Source: Maritalea sp049801075
Lineage (GTDB): Bacteria; Pseudomonadota; Alphaproteobacteria; Rhizobiales; Devosiaceae
DNA length: 64,000 bases
Assembly: GCF_049801075.1 (NCBI RefSeq)
Contig: NZ_JBNAGG010000001.1
Location: 1,302,001 to 1,366,000, forward strand
Reading direction: 5' to 3'
In this document: piece by piece, positions 48,585 through 58,317 of the stretch
How the letters are laid out: each line of letters begins with the position of its first letter
How positions within the stretch are numbered: position 1 is the first letter of the stretch
Notes under the pieces: generated by a model
Told to the model about the DNA's origin: nothing
What the model saw: the letters and a program-made list of their open reading frames with translations, nothing else
Database searches by the model: none
Translations under genes and position numbers: made by a program

Positions 48585-51500
48585 CTATTCAGCAGGCGTT
48601 GGTGTACGTGACACGTTGTGATGCTCGCCGCGCAGCAAGCCTGCAAAAGTGGGCGCATTTGGCCGCAAGAACAACCAACCAAACAGCGCGCCAATATCCG
48701 CGCCAATGCCGATAAAGGCTGGCACAAGAAACAGCACAAGCGCCGTTGCCAACCCCAGGCCAAACACAATGGTGATCGCCATCGGGATCAAGAACTGCGC
48801 CTGCAAGCTGGTTTCAAACAAAAGCGGCGCCAAGCCCCCAATGGTGGTCAGGGACGTGAGCAAAACGGCCCGCAAACGATCTCGCGATGCACCTGTGGCG
48901 GCCTCAAAAAGGCTATCACCTTCTTCCAACCGCTCCTGCAATCGTGACACCAAAACGATTGAGTCATTCACCAAGATGCCCGCCAATCCCAATAGGCCCA
49001 TGACCGAAATGATGGTCAGCGAATAGCCCATAATATAGTGGCCCCAAATGGCCCCGACGATGCCGAACGGGATAATCAACATCACCGCCAGCGGGGCAAA
49101 ATAGGAAGCGAAAATCCACGCAATGATCACATACATGATGCCCAACGCGATAAGGCCACCGAGACGCAAATCGCCAAAGGCAGCACTTTGTTCAGCCTGC
49201 GTACCGCCAAAGCTATAGGCGACACCATGGTCAGCCACGATAGTGCCGAGATAATCTTCTTCCAAACGCTCAATCACTTCTGCGCCTGAGATGATGTTTG
49301 CATCGGTATCGGCAATAACGCGCACGGTGGTTTTGCCTTCTTCACGCACGATGCGGTTAAAGCCTTGGCGCTCGCTCAAGCTGGCCACTTCCAGCAGTGG
49401 AACGAAATTGCCTGCGGGCGACCGCACCCACAGATTGCGCAGGGCAGCCGTGCCCTCATTCTCGCCATCACGCTCAACACGAATGGTGATCTCTTCATTT
49501 TCAGCCGCCACACGGCGCGCAACGCGACCTTCAAAAGCGTCACGTATTTGACTGCCCAAACTATCAATGTTGAACCCGAGTGCACTGCCTCGCGGTGTTA
49601 TTTCCAACACCAATTCGGGCTTACCGTAATTTAGGGTGTCATTGATGTCCTGCACGCCATCAAAACCTTCAAGGATGGCGGTTAGATCTTCGGCCGCCGC
49701 CTTAAGAGTTGCTGTATCAGCACCCGTAAACTCAACGTCGATCGCCCGACCGGGAGGGCCACCGCGTGGCTCACGCACGCCGATACGGTTTACACCTGCA
49801 AAGCTTGGCAATTGCGAACGAATGGCTGCGCCAATCTCGCGGGTCCGCACAGAGCGTTGCTCCGAGGGCGTGAGATAGACTTGAATATTGGCTCGGCCAT
49901 TCTCCACATCAAGCGATGCAAAACTGGTGACGATCAACGTTTCGCCTTCCGGCGTGAGTTCTTTTTCGACCTTGTTGACCACTTTACCCATCTCGCCGAT
50001 CAGCGTGTACATATCTTCTTGCGGTACACCCGGCTGGAAGTTGGCATTTAGCGAAACAGTTTCGCCCTCCACAGTTGGGAAAAATTCAAAGCCAAGCTTG
50101 CCCGATGGAATGAGCGCGCCACCCAAAATGGCCAAGGCAATCGCAATCGCGGTGGTGGCATAGCGCCAGCGATAAGAAACACGTGAGATCGCGCCGAAAA
50201 TGCGGTCTTTAAAGAAGTCAAAGCCACGGTCAAAATTGCGACGGAACGGCCCCGGTGCTTTGCGCTCTTTCGGCAAGGCATGTGACAAGTGGCCCGGCAA
50301 AACCAGAAAGCATTCGATCAGCGAGGCGATCAAAACCGCGATCACGACCATGGGAAGCGCTGAAAGGATTTGCCCCACCACATCACCCAGCAACAAGATG
50401 GGTCCAAATGCAGCCATGGTGGTCAGGCTGGCAGCGATCACCGGCGCAGCCATGCGCCCTGCCCCTTTGGTAGCGGCCACGGCGCGGTCGTCCCCCAAAG
50501 CATATCGGGTTGCTGTGTGCTCACCCACCACAATGGCATCGTCCACAATGATCCCCAATGTCAGCAACAGTGCGAACATCGAAATCATATTGATGGTTTG
50601 GCCCGAGAAATACATGACCCCAAGCGTCATGAGGATCGAAACAGGAATGCCGACCGCAACCCAGAATGCGATGCGAAAATCGAGAAATATGAAAAGGACG
50701 AACAGGACGAGGCCCAGGCCCATCAAGCCGTTATTGACGAGCAGGCTCAAACGATCTTCCACCAACGAAGCCGCCGCATTGAACACTTCAATTTTTAGGG
50801 AGGCAGGCAGCGTGGGGCGGATTTCATCGAGATAATTATTCATGGTCTCGAAGGACTCGACCGTGTCGGCGGTTGCAGACCGGGAGACCGAGAGGCGGAT
50901 TGCTTGATCGTCGCCCATAAAGCCAACGCTTTGATCCTGATTGAACCCATCTTCGATATTTGCCACATCGCCCAAAAGCAATTTGTCGCCCTGCGACGTG
51001 GTTTTCAGCTCAAGTTTTGAGAGTTCGTTGACGCCAATTTCCGGTGCGAGTGCACGGATTTGGGCTTGCAAATCCCCTTCAACTGAACCGGAAGGACGGT
51101 CGGCCGTGTTGCGGGAAATAGCCTGTGCAATATCTGCGGTTGTCAGGTCAAGCTGACGCAATTTCTGGTCATCGACCACAATGTTGATTTCGCGATCTCG
51201 ATAGCCCGTGAAGGTGACCCGATCCACACCTGCATCCAAAAGACCATCGCGGATGTCGCGCGCATAGTGGCGCAAAGTCGCTTCTGGGAACGGCCCCGAA
51301 ATGCCAATGTCGGCAATGGGGTCAAAAAATTTGGGCGTGATCACTTCTGGCGTATCGGCTTCGATCGGCAAATTGGTGACGCCCGCCACCGCGGCCTCCA
51401 CCTGCGCTTCGGCCTGTCGCATGTCGGTGTCGCGCTCATATTCTAGCGAGATGGAACCTGACCCTTCGCGTGCTTGCGACGACATGGACTTTACGCCATC

Positions 51501-51749
51501 GAGAAAGCGCACGGTTGGCTCAATCGCCTGCAACATGTTTTTGCGGATATCATCGGCGCTGGCACCAGACCAAGAGAGCGAAATCTGGATCTGCTTCACT
51601 TCAAGTGAAGGGAAGAATTGTCGGTTCAGTTTGGAAATGCCCCACGCGCCAAACAGGATCATCAAGATCATCAACAGGTTGGCGGCATTGCGGTGGCGCA
51701 CAAATAGCTCAACAATGGAGCGGGCCCGATTTGTGCCGGTCATGCTCAT
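48585..51749 (-). CDS. RND family efflux transporter permease (AcrB-like)
   Basis: 1054 residues, the usual length of HAE-type RND pumps: 12 membrane segments and two large periplasmic loops. The N-terminus (NLLMILMILFGAWGISKL, then FFPSLEVKQIQISL) is characteristic. The repeat-half segments VVGEHTATRYALGDDRAVAATKGAGRM (about residue 410) and NDSIVLVSRLQERLEEGDSLFEAA (about residue 945) mark the proton-relay region. It exports drugs, detergents, metals or metabolites with the adaptor encoded just upstream (ATGA overlap) and an outer-membrane factor elsewhere. The substrate is unknown. Confidence 0.95.
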   Translation of the reverse strand: MSMTGTNRARSIVELFVRHRNAANLLMILMILFGAWGISKLNRQFFPSLEVKQIQISLSWSGASADDIRKNMLQAIEPTVRFLDGVKSMSSQAREGSGSISLEYERDTDMRQAEAQVEAAVAGVTNLPIEADTPEVITPKFFDPIADIGISGPFPEATLRHYARDIRDGLLDAGVDRVTFTGYRDREINIVVDDQKLRQLDLTTADIAQAISRNTADRPSGSVEGDLQAQIRALAPEIGVNELSKLELKTTSQGDKLLLGDVANIEDGFNQDQSVGFMGDDQAIRLSVSRSATADTVESFETMNNYLDEIRPTLPASLKIEVFNAAASLVEDRLSLLVNNGLMGLGLVLFVLFIFLDFRIAFWVAVGIPVSILMTLGVMYFSGQTINMISMFALLLTLGIIVDDAIVVGEHTATRYALGDDRAVAATKGAGRMAAPVIAASLTTMAAFGPILLLGDVVGQILSALPMVVIAVLIASLIECFLVLPGHLSHALPKERKAPGPFRRNFDRGFDFFKDRIFGAISRVSYRWRYATTAIAIALAILGGALIPSGKLGFEFFPTVEGETVSLNANFQPGVPQEDMYTLIGEMGKVVNKVEKELTPEGETLIVTSFASLDVENGRANIQVYLTPSEQRSVRTREIGAAIRSQLPSFAGVNRIGVREPRGGPPGRAIDVEFTGADTATLKAAAEDLTAILEGFDGVQDINDTLNYGKPELVLEITPRGSALGFNIDSLGSQIRDAFEGRVARRVAAENEEITIRVERDGENEGTAALRNLWVRSPAGNFVPLLEVASLSERQGFNRIVREEGKTTVRVIADTDANIISGAEVIERLEEDYLGTIVADHGVAYSFGGTQAEQSAAFGDLRLGGLIALGIMYVIIAWIFASYFAPLAVMLIIPFGIVGAIWGHYIMGYSLTIISVMGLLGLAGILVNDSIVLVSRLQERLEEGDSLFEAATGASRDRLRAVLLTSLTTIGGLAPLLFETSLQAQFLIPMAITIVFGLGLATALVLFLVPAFIGIGADIGALFGWLFLRPNAPTFAGLLRGEHHNVSRTPTPAE

Positions 51750-53194
51750 GAGTTTTGCCCTTCGCTCTCAGCATCAGGGCGTGACTGTTCATCGCCCCCA
51801 CCCTGCTCAGCGTTGCCGCCGCGCGCGCGCTCGCCACCTTGGCCACGGCGCGGAATTGGAGGTGCCTCTCCCTCCGTGATCACGGCAAGGCCGTCACCAG
51901 CTTGCGCCAAACGTGTGGTAATGACTTCAGCACCATCGGGCACATCAGCGCGCACCAGCATTTGCGCCCCATCGCGTGCCACTATTTCGGCGTCATGGGA
52001 GACCATACGCCCCTCTTCGATGGTGTAGATTAGGCGATTGTCGTATATCGCGGTTTCCGGCAAGCGGATAACATTTTCATAGGTCCGGCCGGGGACCATG
52101 ATTTTGACAAATGTGCCGGGGCGGAAAGTCGCTGCTTCGGCATTATCAAGCCGAGCAAACACCTCAACACCGCCTTTGGCGGCATCCACCTGTGCGCCAG
52201 CGCGAGAAATGGTGCCGCTGGCCTTGATATTTTCTGGCTCAACTTCCCAAACCACTTCAATCGGACGACCGAGCAGACCATCGGCAAAAATTTGCCCATA
52301 TTGCCGATCTGACATGGTGAAACGGACGTCAAGCTGGTCCTGTCGATAAAGGCTAATCAGTGCCTCATTGCTGGTGACAATTTTGCCCAATGCGATGGAT
52401 TCAGAACTGACCACAGCATCAAATGGCGCAATGATTTCGGTGTTGGCGAGGTTGCGTTCGGCACGCTCCACTTGCCAATCAAACCGCTCCATGCTGGCCA
52501 ATTGACGGTCAAGCTGTGCTTGTTGGATGGCAATGTTGGCCTGACGCTGCTTGAGCGCTTGCTCACGTTGTGACACCAGCAACTCACGGTCATCCACATT
52601 CTTTTGGGTTAAGGCGCCAGATTGCAGCAGCGTTTGCGCGCGTTCTAAATCTTTCTTGGACAATTCCAATTGCTCGCGGGCAAAGCTCAAATTGTCTTGT
52701 TCAAGCTGCAAGCGTTCGCGGGCCTCGGTGACGCCAGATTGTGCCTCGACCAAACTCGCTTTTGCCTCTGTCAGTGCACCGCGATAGGTGAAATCGTCAA
52801 TGCGGGCGATCAGCTCGCCTTTGGCAATCGTGTTGCCTTCGGCAATATCCGGGTGAATTTCCACAATCTCACCCGCCACTTGCGCGCGCACATCTAGCGT
52901 GCCTGCAGAAACAATTTCGCCAAAATAAGTCAGATGCGGTTGGGCGGCTTGGGCCACAACATCGACCGTGCGCACCGTAAAGGTGCGTTCACGCCCCTGC
53001 CGCTCGGGCGGCTCCGGCCTACTATTGACCATCTGAAATGCAAAAAAACCAGCGCCTGCTAAAATGGCGATGGCCACACCTAGCCGCACAAAAAGCCCGA
53101 TGGCGGTGAAAATTCCGCCCGCGCGTTTTGGTTTTTGCGGCTGAGAAGGTGTTTTTTGATCAGAAGGCTCGGTCTGATCCAGATGACGGTCCAT
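51746..53194 (-). CDS. RND efflux periplasmic adaptor (membrane fusion protein)
   Basis: 482 residues. An N-terminal anchor segment (residues about 28-48) is followed by a lipoyl-like domain (GEIVSAGTLDVRAQVAGEIVEI), a long alpha-helical hairpin coiled coil (residues about 150-245, rich in Q, E and R), and the beta-barrel and membrane-proximal domains. The C-terminal tail is unusually rich in Gly, Arg, Glu and Gln and looks disordered. It is an HlyD/AcrA-type adaptor. It is translationally coupled to the permease and is the first gene of the pair. Confidence 0.93.
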   Translation of the reverse strand: MDRHLDQTEPSDQKTPSQPQKPKRAGGIFTAIGLFVRLGVAIAILAGAGFFAFQMVNSRPEPPERQGRERTFTVRTVDVVAQAAQPHLTYFGEIVSAGTLDVRAQVAGEIVEIHPDIAEGNTIAKGELIARIDDFTYRGALTEAKASLVEAQSGVTEARERLQLEQDNLSFAREQLELSKKDLERAQTLLQSGALTQKNVDDRELLVSQREQALKQRQANIAIQQAQLDRQLASMERFDWQVERAERNLANTEIIAPFDAVVSSESIALGKIVTSNEALISLYRQDQLDVRFTMSDRQYGQIFADGLLGRPIEVVWEVEPENIKASGTISRAGAQVDAAKGGVEVFARLDNAEAATFRPGTFVKIMVPGRTYENVIRLPETAIYDNRLIYTIEEGRMVSHDAEIVARDGAQMLVRADVPDGAEVITTRLAQAGDGLAVITEGEAPPIPRRGQGGERARGGNAEQGGGDEQSRPDAESEGQNS

Positions 53195-53312
53195 AGCAAA
53201 GATCCCGGTTTTTTGCTCAAATTACGCCTATTGCGCGCATTGAACAAATTAAACTTTGTCCATCTTTACGTAGGAGCTCGCCTCTCTGGATCAAGCCGTT
53301 TGGTTTTTAAGC

Positions 53313-54308
53313 CTAGTCTTTGCGGAATTGATGCGGGTTGAAGTGATAGGCAGTGGAGCAGAATTCGCACACCACTTGGATGTCGCCATCAACCACCATC
53401 GCGTCAATATCATCGTTCGAGAATTGCTCAAGCATGGCTTCAATTTTATCCGCATTGCAGCCGCACTTCTCTTCCAGATCCATCGGCTCATAAACCCGCA
53501 CACCGGTTTCATGATAAAGCCGGAACAAGAGCCGTTCAGCCGAAATTTCTGGATCGACAAGTTCATGATCGTCAATGGTTTGCAGCAAAGCGCTGGCTTC
53601 AACCCAGTTATTTTCCGGTTCGAACACATTGTCCGCGGTTTCCGGATTGTCGAAATCCCCGTCGCCGGGCAAATCGGCCATGGTGCGTTCGCCATGAGAA
53701 GGCAAATGCTGCAACAACACGCCACCAGCACGCCATTGGTCCTGTGCTTTGCCCTTTTCGCTAAACTGAGCCACTGCCAAACGCACTTTGGTTGGGATCT
53801 GCTCAGATTGCATAAAGTAACGGTGGGCCACTTCTTCAAGCGACGCCCCGTCTAGCTGCACAATGCCTTGGTAGCGCTCGGTCATTTCACCCTGATCGAT
53901 GGTCATGGCCAAGATGCCTTTGCCCAACAATTGCTCTGGCGAAAGCTCGCCCGCTTCCGCAGCCTCGTTCAAGGCCACTTCGTCAAACCGGGCATAGCCG
54001 CGCAGGCCGTTTGGCGTTTGCAAATCGACCACGATCATATTGACCGGACCATCCGTTTGCGTTTGCAAGATGAACCGCCCTTCAAATTTGAGGGACGACC
54101 CAACCAATGAAGCCAACACAATGGCTTCACCCAACAAGCGCGCAACGGGCGTTGGATAATTATGACGTGTCAGGATGGTGTTCAGCGCCTCATCCAATTT
54201 GACGGCACGACCACGCACATCCAAATTTTCAACGGCGAACGGCACAACGCTGTCGCTTACACTTTCTTCTCGATCAAGCCCGACGGCTTTCATCAAATCT
54301 TCTGTCAT
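53313..54308 (-). CDS. hslO: Hsp33 family redox-regulated chaperone
   Basis: 331 residues. The C-terminal zinc centre has CGC (about residue 277) and CEFC (about residue 311), the four Zn-ligand cysteines that form disulfides upon oxidation and activate the chaperone. The N-terminal region (RHNYPTPVARLLGEAIVLASLVGSSLKFEG) is the Hsp33 core. It protects proteins from aggregation under oxidative and heat stress. Its ATG overlaps the argF stop, so it is the last gene of the argD-argF operon, an arrangement common in Alphaproteobacteria. Confidence 0.95.
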   Translation of the reverse strand: MTEDLMKAVGLDREESVSDSVVPFAVENLDVRGRAVKLDEALNTILTRHNYPTPVARLLGEAIVLASLVGSSLKFEGRFILQTQTDGPVNMIVVDLQTPNGLRGYARFDEVALNEAAEAGELSPEQLLGKGILAMTIDQGEMTERYQGIVQLDGASLEEVAHRYFMQSEQIPTKVRLAVAQFSEKGKAQDQWRAGGVLLQHLPSHGERTMADLPGDGDFDNPETADNVFEPENNWVEASALLQTIDDHELVDPEISAERLLFRLYHETGVRVYEPMDLEEKCGCNADKIEAMLEQFSNDDIDAMVVDGDIQVVCEFCSTAYHFNPHQFRKD

Positions 54309-55231
54309 TTAAGCTCCTCAATGCCGAACACCCAGCACAAAACGGCTTTTTGGGCGTGCAGCCGATTTTCAGCTTCATCAAATACAACCGATTGGGGGCC
54401 ATCCAACACCTCTGAGGTCACTTCATCCCCACGGTGCGCCGGCAAACAATGCATGAAAATTGCATCGCTCTTGGCTTCAGCCATCAATTCTGGCGTCACA
54501 CGGTGCGGTGATAAAATCTCGCGGCGGATGGTGGCATCCAAATCGCCCATCGATACCCATGTATCGGTGATCACCAGGTCTGCATCCTTCATCGCGGTAA
54601 CTGGATCTTGTGTCACTTGCACAAGTCCGTTTGTCGCGTCGATCTCTGCTTGCATGGCCTGATTAGGCTTATATTGTTCAGGACAAGCAATTTTCAACTC
54701 ACAGTTAAAGAATTTTGCCGCCTGAATCCATGACATCAACACATTGTTACAATCGCCTTGCCATGCAATCTTGATGCCCTCGATCGACCCACGATGTTCC
54801 TCATAGGTCATAATGTCCGCCATAATTTGGCATGGATGCGAAAAGCGGGTCAGCCCATTGATCACAGGAATGGTGGCCGCCGCGGCCATTTCTTCCAGAT
54901 CATCATGGCTGAGCAAGCGGATCATAATCGCATCGACATAGCGCGACATAACCCGGGCCGTATCGGCAATTGTTTCATCGCGCGACAATTGCATTTCATC
55001 GCCGGTAAGCATCAATGTTTGGCCACCAAGCTGGCGCATACCCACATCAAATGAGACGCGCGTGCGTGTGCTTTCACGGTCAAAAATCATTGCCAGTACT
55101 TTATCTTGCAGCAATGGCGGGCGTTCACCCTCTTTCAATTTGGTTTTTAGCGTGTGGGCCAAATCAAGAATTTTTCTCAGCTCTTCTTTTGTAAATTGGC
55201 CAAGATCCAAAAAATGTTGCGTTGCAGCCAT
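54305..55231 (-). CDS. argF: Ornithine carbamoyltransferase
   Basis: 308 residues from the ATG at 55231, preceded by AAAGGAC; the further 22 codons of the frame run into the argD-argF gap. The carbamoyl-phosphate site is FDRESTRTRVSFDVGMRQLGG (the STRTR motif, about residue 50), the ornithine site includes HPCQIMADI (about residue 130) and MHCLPAHRGDEV (about residue 265). It makes citrulline from ornithine and carbamoyl phosphate in arginine synthesis. It sits between argD and hslO. Confidence 0.96.
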   Translation of the reverse strand: MAATQHFLDLGQFTKEELRKILDLAHTLKTKLKEGERPPLLQDKVLAMIFDRESTRTRVSFDVGMRQLGGQTLMLTGDEMQLSRDETIADTARVMSRYVDAIMIRLLSHDDLEEMAAAATIPVINGLTRFSHPCQIMADIMTYEEHRGSIEGIKIAWQGDCNNVLMSWIQAAKFFNCELKIACPEQYKPNQAMQAEIDATNGLVQVTQDPVTAMKDADLVITDTWVSMGDLDATIRREILSPHRVTPELMAEAKSDAIFMHCLPAHRGDEVTSEVLDGPQSVVFDEAENRLHAQKAVLCWVFGIEELK

Positions 55232-55300
55232 GGTGACTGTCCTTTTGTCATGAGTTGCTTGTGGGGGAAGCGAAGATCGAGTGAATGAAACGGGCAAGCC

Positions 55301-56461
55301 CTAAGCCGAAAGCGCTTTTTCCATTCGGTTGATCGCCTCATCGATATCCTGTTTTTCAACAATGAGTGGCGGCAAGAAACGAATGACATTATCACCCGCG
55401 CCAACGACAAGCAGATGATGCTCGCGCATTTTAGCGACCATTTCCGCTACGGGTTGTTTCACCTTCATCCCCGCCATCAAACCTTTTCCGCGCACCTCCA
55501 GAACTTCTTCTGGGAATTTTTGCGCCAATTGCTGCAATGACCAGCTTAAATATTGACCCATTTCTTCAACATGGGCCAAAAACCCATCTTCTGAAATGCG
55601 GTCTAACACCGCATTGCCTACGGCGCAGGCCATGGGGTTGCCGCCATAGGTGCTGCCATGGGTGCCCGGCACCATCGCAGCGCCAACCTCTTCAGTGGCC
55701 AAACATGCGCCCAGCGGGAAGCCGCCGCCAATGCCTTTGGCCAAAGCCATCACGTCAGGCATAATACCTGCCCATTCATAAGCAAACATTTTGCCCGTGC
55801 GGCCATAACCACATTGCACTTCGTCCAAAATCAGCAAAATGCCGTGCTCATCACAAAGTGCGCGAAGGTCGCGTAAAAACTCGGCACTAAAGACATTGAT
55901 GCCGCTTTCACCCTGGATCGGCTCCAGCAAAATGCCAGCTGTCTTGTCGCTGATGGCGGCTTTCACTGCGTCAAGGTCGCCCGCTGGCACATGCGGAAAG
56001 CCGCCAGCCTTAGGGCCAAAGCCTGTCAAATAGGATTCATTACCGCCTGCCGCGATGGTTCCCAAAGTCCGCCCGTGGAACGCGCCTTCAAAGGTGATGA
56101 TCTCATAGCGATCTTCTTGACCCTTATTATAGAAGTAGCGACGCGCGGTCTTAATAGCGCATTCAAGCGCCTCAGCGCCTGAATTGGTGAAGAACACCAT
56201 ATCAGCAAAAGAAATGTCTACGAGCCGCTGAGCGAGCTTCTCTGCTTCAGGAATGGAGAAAACATTAGAGACATGCCAAAGCTTTTCGGCCTGCTCTTTA
56301 AGCTTGCTCACCACATAAGGATCAGCATGGCCCAGCGCGTTCACCGCGATACCTGCTGCAAAATCAAGATATTCGCCACCGTCTGATGAGAATAGTCGCA
56401 CCCCTTCGCCCCGCTCAAAAGAGAGATCGGCGCGTTGATAATTTTTATAGAGTGCGGACAT
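55301..56461 (-). CDS. argD: Acetylornithine/succinyldiaminopimelate aminotransferase
   Basis: 386 residues from the ATG at 56461, preceded by AAAGGAAC; the frame extends 28 codons upstream through a structured leader and should not be used. Class III PLP aminotransferase: FTNSGAEALECAIKTARRYF (about residue 98), FHGRTLGT, LILDEVQCGYGRTGKMFAYE with the PLP Asp (about residue 213), and the PLP lysine in DVMALAKGIGGGFPLGA (about residue 240). It makes N-acetylornithine, and possibly diaminopimelate precursors. It is the first gene of argD-argF-hslO and lies behind a leader with a terminator-like hairpin. Confidence 0.95.
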   Translation of the reverse strand: MSALYKNYQRADLSFERGEGVRLFSSDGGEYLDFAAGIAVNALGHADPYVVSKLKEQAEKLWHVSNVFSIPEAEKLAQRLVDISFADMVFFTNSGAEALECAIKTARRYFYNKGQEDRYEIITFEGAFHGRTLGTIAAGGNESYLTGFGPKAGGFPHVPAGDLDAVKAAISDKTAGILLEPIQGESGINVFSAEFLRDLRALCDEHGILLILDEVQCGYGRTGKMFAYEWAGIMPDVMALAKGIGGGFPLGACLATEEVGAAMVPGTHGSTYGGNPMACAVGNAVLDRISEDGFLAHVEEMGQYLSWSLQQLAQKFPEEVLEVRGKGLMAGMKVKQPVAEMVAKMREHHLLVVGAGDNVIRFLPPLIVEKQDIDEAINRMEKALSA

Positions 56462-56492
56462 GTTCTTGATGTTCCTTTCTGCCCTGAACTGC

Positions 56493-56548
56493 GGCGCTGC
56501 AAGACAGCGCCAAAACCAAAAAACGCGTTGCCCACAACGGCGCAACGC
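56493..56548 (-). terminator. Structured argD leader: intrinsic terminator followed by a second hairpin
   Basis: On the minus strand, a 7-bp stem (56548-56542 with 56531-56525) with a 10-base loop is followed by G and TTTTTT (56523-56518): a terminator between the promoter and argD. A second 7-bp hairpin (56511-56505 with 56499-56493) follows downstream, just before the ribosome site. No minus-strand gene lies upstream for it to terminate, so it is probably an attenuator. Confidence 0.65.
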
Positions 56549-56561
56549 GATAACAAGTGCA

Positions 56562-56591
56562 TTTATGACCAGTTTAACTGGGAAAAGTCAA
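56562..56591 (-). promoter_or_regulatory. Putative argD promoter with central palindrome
   Basis: Read leftward, TTGACT (56591-56586) and CATAAA (56567-56562) are 18 bases apart and fit a -35/-10 pair for a start just before the leader hairpins. The spacer holds a perfect 6-1-6 palindrome CCAGTTTAACTGG (56569-56581), a possible repressor site. The match is by eye. Confidence 0.5.
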
Positions 56592-56826
56592 TCGGCAGCG
56601 AAATGGCGGAAATGCAACGACATTAAAAAATGTCTTGGATAACCGGAAATAAAAGCAGACGAGCCTTGTCACGGATTCATCCGGTCTTGTAAAGTGAGGC
56701 CATAGGAACACGATATCTCGTGTGGCGGACCTATAAGTACATACGATGGATGGTATTTGAACCGGATTTTACGCATTTTTCGGTGAGGTGCCGGAGTCTA
56801 TCTTTTGATTAAAATGGAGGACCTCC

Positions 56827-57405
56827 ATGGCGTGGACAGACGAGCGCGTTGCGATTTTGAAAAAACTTTGGATGGAAGGCTTGAGTGCAAGCCAAATCGC
56901 GGCTGAGCTTGGCGAAGGGGTCACTCGCAATGCAGTGATCGGCAAAGTGCATCGGCTTAAACTTTCAGGCCGGGCAAAGCCCGCATCTTCAGCCCCGCGT
57001 GCGCGCAAGCCACGGGCCACGGCGTCCAGCACGCCAAGGCGACCAAGCGGCGCAGCATCAAACACAAGCGCGCGCCCTGCGAGCAGCCGCCCGGCGGCCG
57101 CTTCTTCAGCGCCGCGCCGTTCATCTGGTGGGCCAGCAATTGCAGGCAACACCGCGCTGAAGATGAGTGCAGAGACCGAGGCCGAGCAAAGCTTTGAACT
57201 GAATGCTGAATCTGAAATCTTTATCCCAGAAGCCGAGCGCATCGGCCTGATGGAGCTGAACGAACATACGTGTAAATGGCCAATTGGCGACCCTGTTGCA
57301 GATGACTTCCACTTTTGTGGACGCCATAGCGATGAAGGTAAGCCCTATTGCGAATTTCACTCTAAGCGTGCTTACCATTCCCTTGACCGGCGCAAGAAGA
57401 ATTAG
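56827..57405 (+). CDS. gcrA: GcrA cell cycle regulator
   Basis: 192 residues. The N-terminal MAWTDERVAILKKLWMEGLSASQIAAELG is the conserved DNA-binding region of GcrA. A Pro/Ser/Ala/Arg-rich linker (about 50-100) follows, and the C-terminus has HTCKWPIGDP and FHFCGRHSDEGKPYCEFH, the region that contacts sigma-70. GcrA activates sigma-70 promoters that carry CcrM-methylated GANTC sites, a feature of Alphaproteobacteria. GGAGG precedes the ATG. Two GANTC sites lie in its own upstream region (GATTC near 56675 and GAGTC at 56794-56798), which would allow autoregulation; that is inference. Confidence 0.95.
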   Translation: MAWTDERVAILKKLWMEGLSASQIAAELGEGVTRNAVIGKVHRLKLSGRAKPASSAPRARKPRATASSTPRRPSGAASNTSARPASSRPAAASSAPRRSSGGPAIAGNTALKMSAETEAEQSFELNAESEIFIPEAERIGLMELNEHTCKWPIGDPVADDFHFCGRHSDEGKPYCEFHSKRAYHSLDRRKKN

Positions 57406-57424
57406 AGCAGCGAAACTTTAAATC

Positions 57425-57450
57425 GGGTCGCCTTGTGCGGCCCTTTTTTT
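57425..57450 (+). terminator. Rho-independent terminator after gcrA
   Basis: A 7-bp stem with one G-T pair (57425-57431 with 57437-57443) around a 5-base loop runs into seven T residues. Confidence 0.88.
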
Positions 57451-57574
57451 ATGGAAAGATTTAGCTGCCGCTACCCCAATTTGCCGCTAAACAGGCAAAA
57501 GCGACAGGTTGACTAGGCATCTGTAGATATTTTGGCAATCCACGCTAAATCTCGAAGACGAAAAGGGATTACAA

Positions 57575-58162
57575 ATGGAACAAGGCGCTGAATCTTTGGA
57601 AACAAAGGGGATGTTGTGTGATCCCGGCGACCATTTTGTGGGCCGCTTTGAGGTGGAACGGAAGTTCCGGGTTGTTGATTTAGACCAAGTTCGAGACCGG
57701 CTGAAACGATTGGCGGCAACGCCCTTCACAATTGGGAATGTCGAAACAGATGTGTTTCTTGATTTACCCGATGGGCGTTTGGAAACAAACGGCCAGTTTC
57801 AAACCCTTCGGCATATGCAACCCTCTGGACGGGTGCTTTGGATTTCGAAGGGCCCTGCAAAGGACGAGTGCGTGGCCATGGACCTTGCCGACTATGACAA
57901 AGCATTGGCGATGCTTAAATCTTTAGGCTTTGAAGAGAAGCGACAAATTCAAAAGCGTCGCGATATCTACTTTTTTGATAAGTTTCATGTCACGCTTGAT
58001 CAGGTGGCAAGTCTTGGCTCATTTGTTGAATTGGCGGTTATGACCGATGATCAAGACGCCCTCCCTTCTCTGCGCCAAGATGTGCAACAAGCAGCTGAGA
58101 CATTGGAACTTTTGAGCTATCCGGAAGAAATGCAATCATACCGCGACTTGCTCTTTAAATAA
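57575..58162 (+). CDS. CYTH domain protein (class IV adenylate cyclase/tripolyphosphatase superfamily)
   Basis: 195 residues. The CYTH hallmark E-x-E-R-K is at residues 26-30 (FEVERKFRV), and the beta-strand pattern with alternating charged residues (TLRHMQPSGRVLWISKGP, RQIQKRRDIYFFDKFHVTLDQV) fits the triphosphate tunnel fold. Members are class IV adenylate cyclases, thiamine triphosphatases or inorganic triphosphatases. Which one cannot be told, as the substrate-specific residues were not examined. AAAAGGG precedes the ATG. It stands between gcrA and phoB. Confidence 0.85.
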   Translation: MEQGAESLETKGMLCDPGDHFVGRFEVERKFRVVDLDQVRDRLKRLAATPFTIGNVETDVFLDLPDGRLETNGQFQTLRHMQPSGRVLWISKGPAKDECVAMDLADYDKALAMLKSLGFEEKRQIQKRRDIYFFDKFHVTLDQVASLGSFVELAVMTDDQDALPSLRQDVQQAAETLELLSYPEEMQSYRDLLFK

Positions 58163-58317
58163 ATTTCGCGTGGACGGAGTCATTTGAGTGATAAATTGGA
58201 AGGCTTCTGAAAGCTTCCCAGCGCAACCCAATCACGTAGCCCCAATCTGATCCCTTCGCGAAACCATAAGGGATCAGCGTGCAAATGTTCCCCCAAACTT
58301 AATATCTCGAAGGCGGG

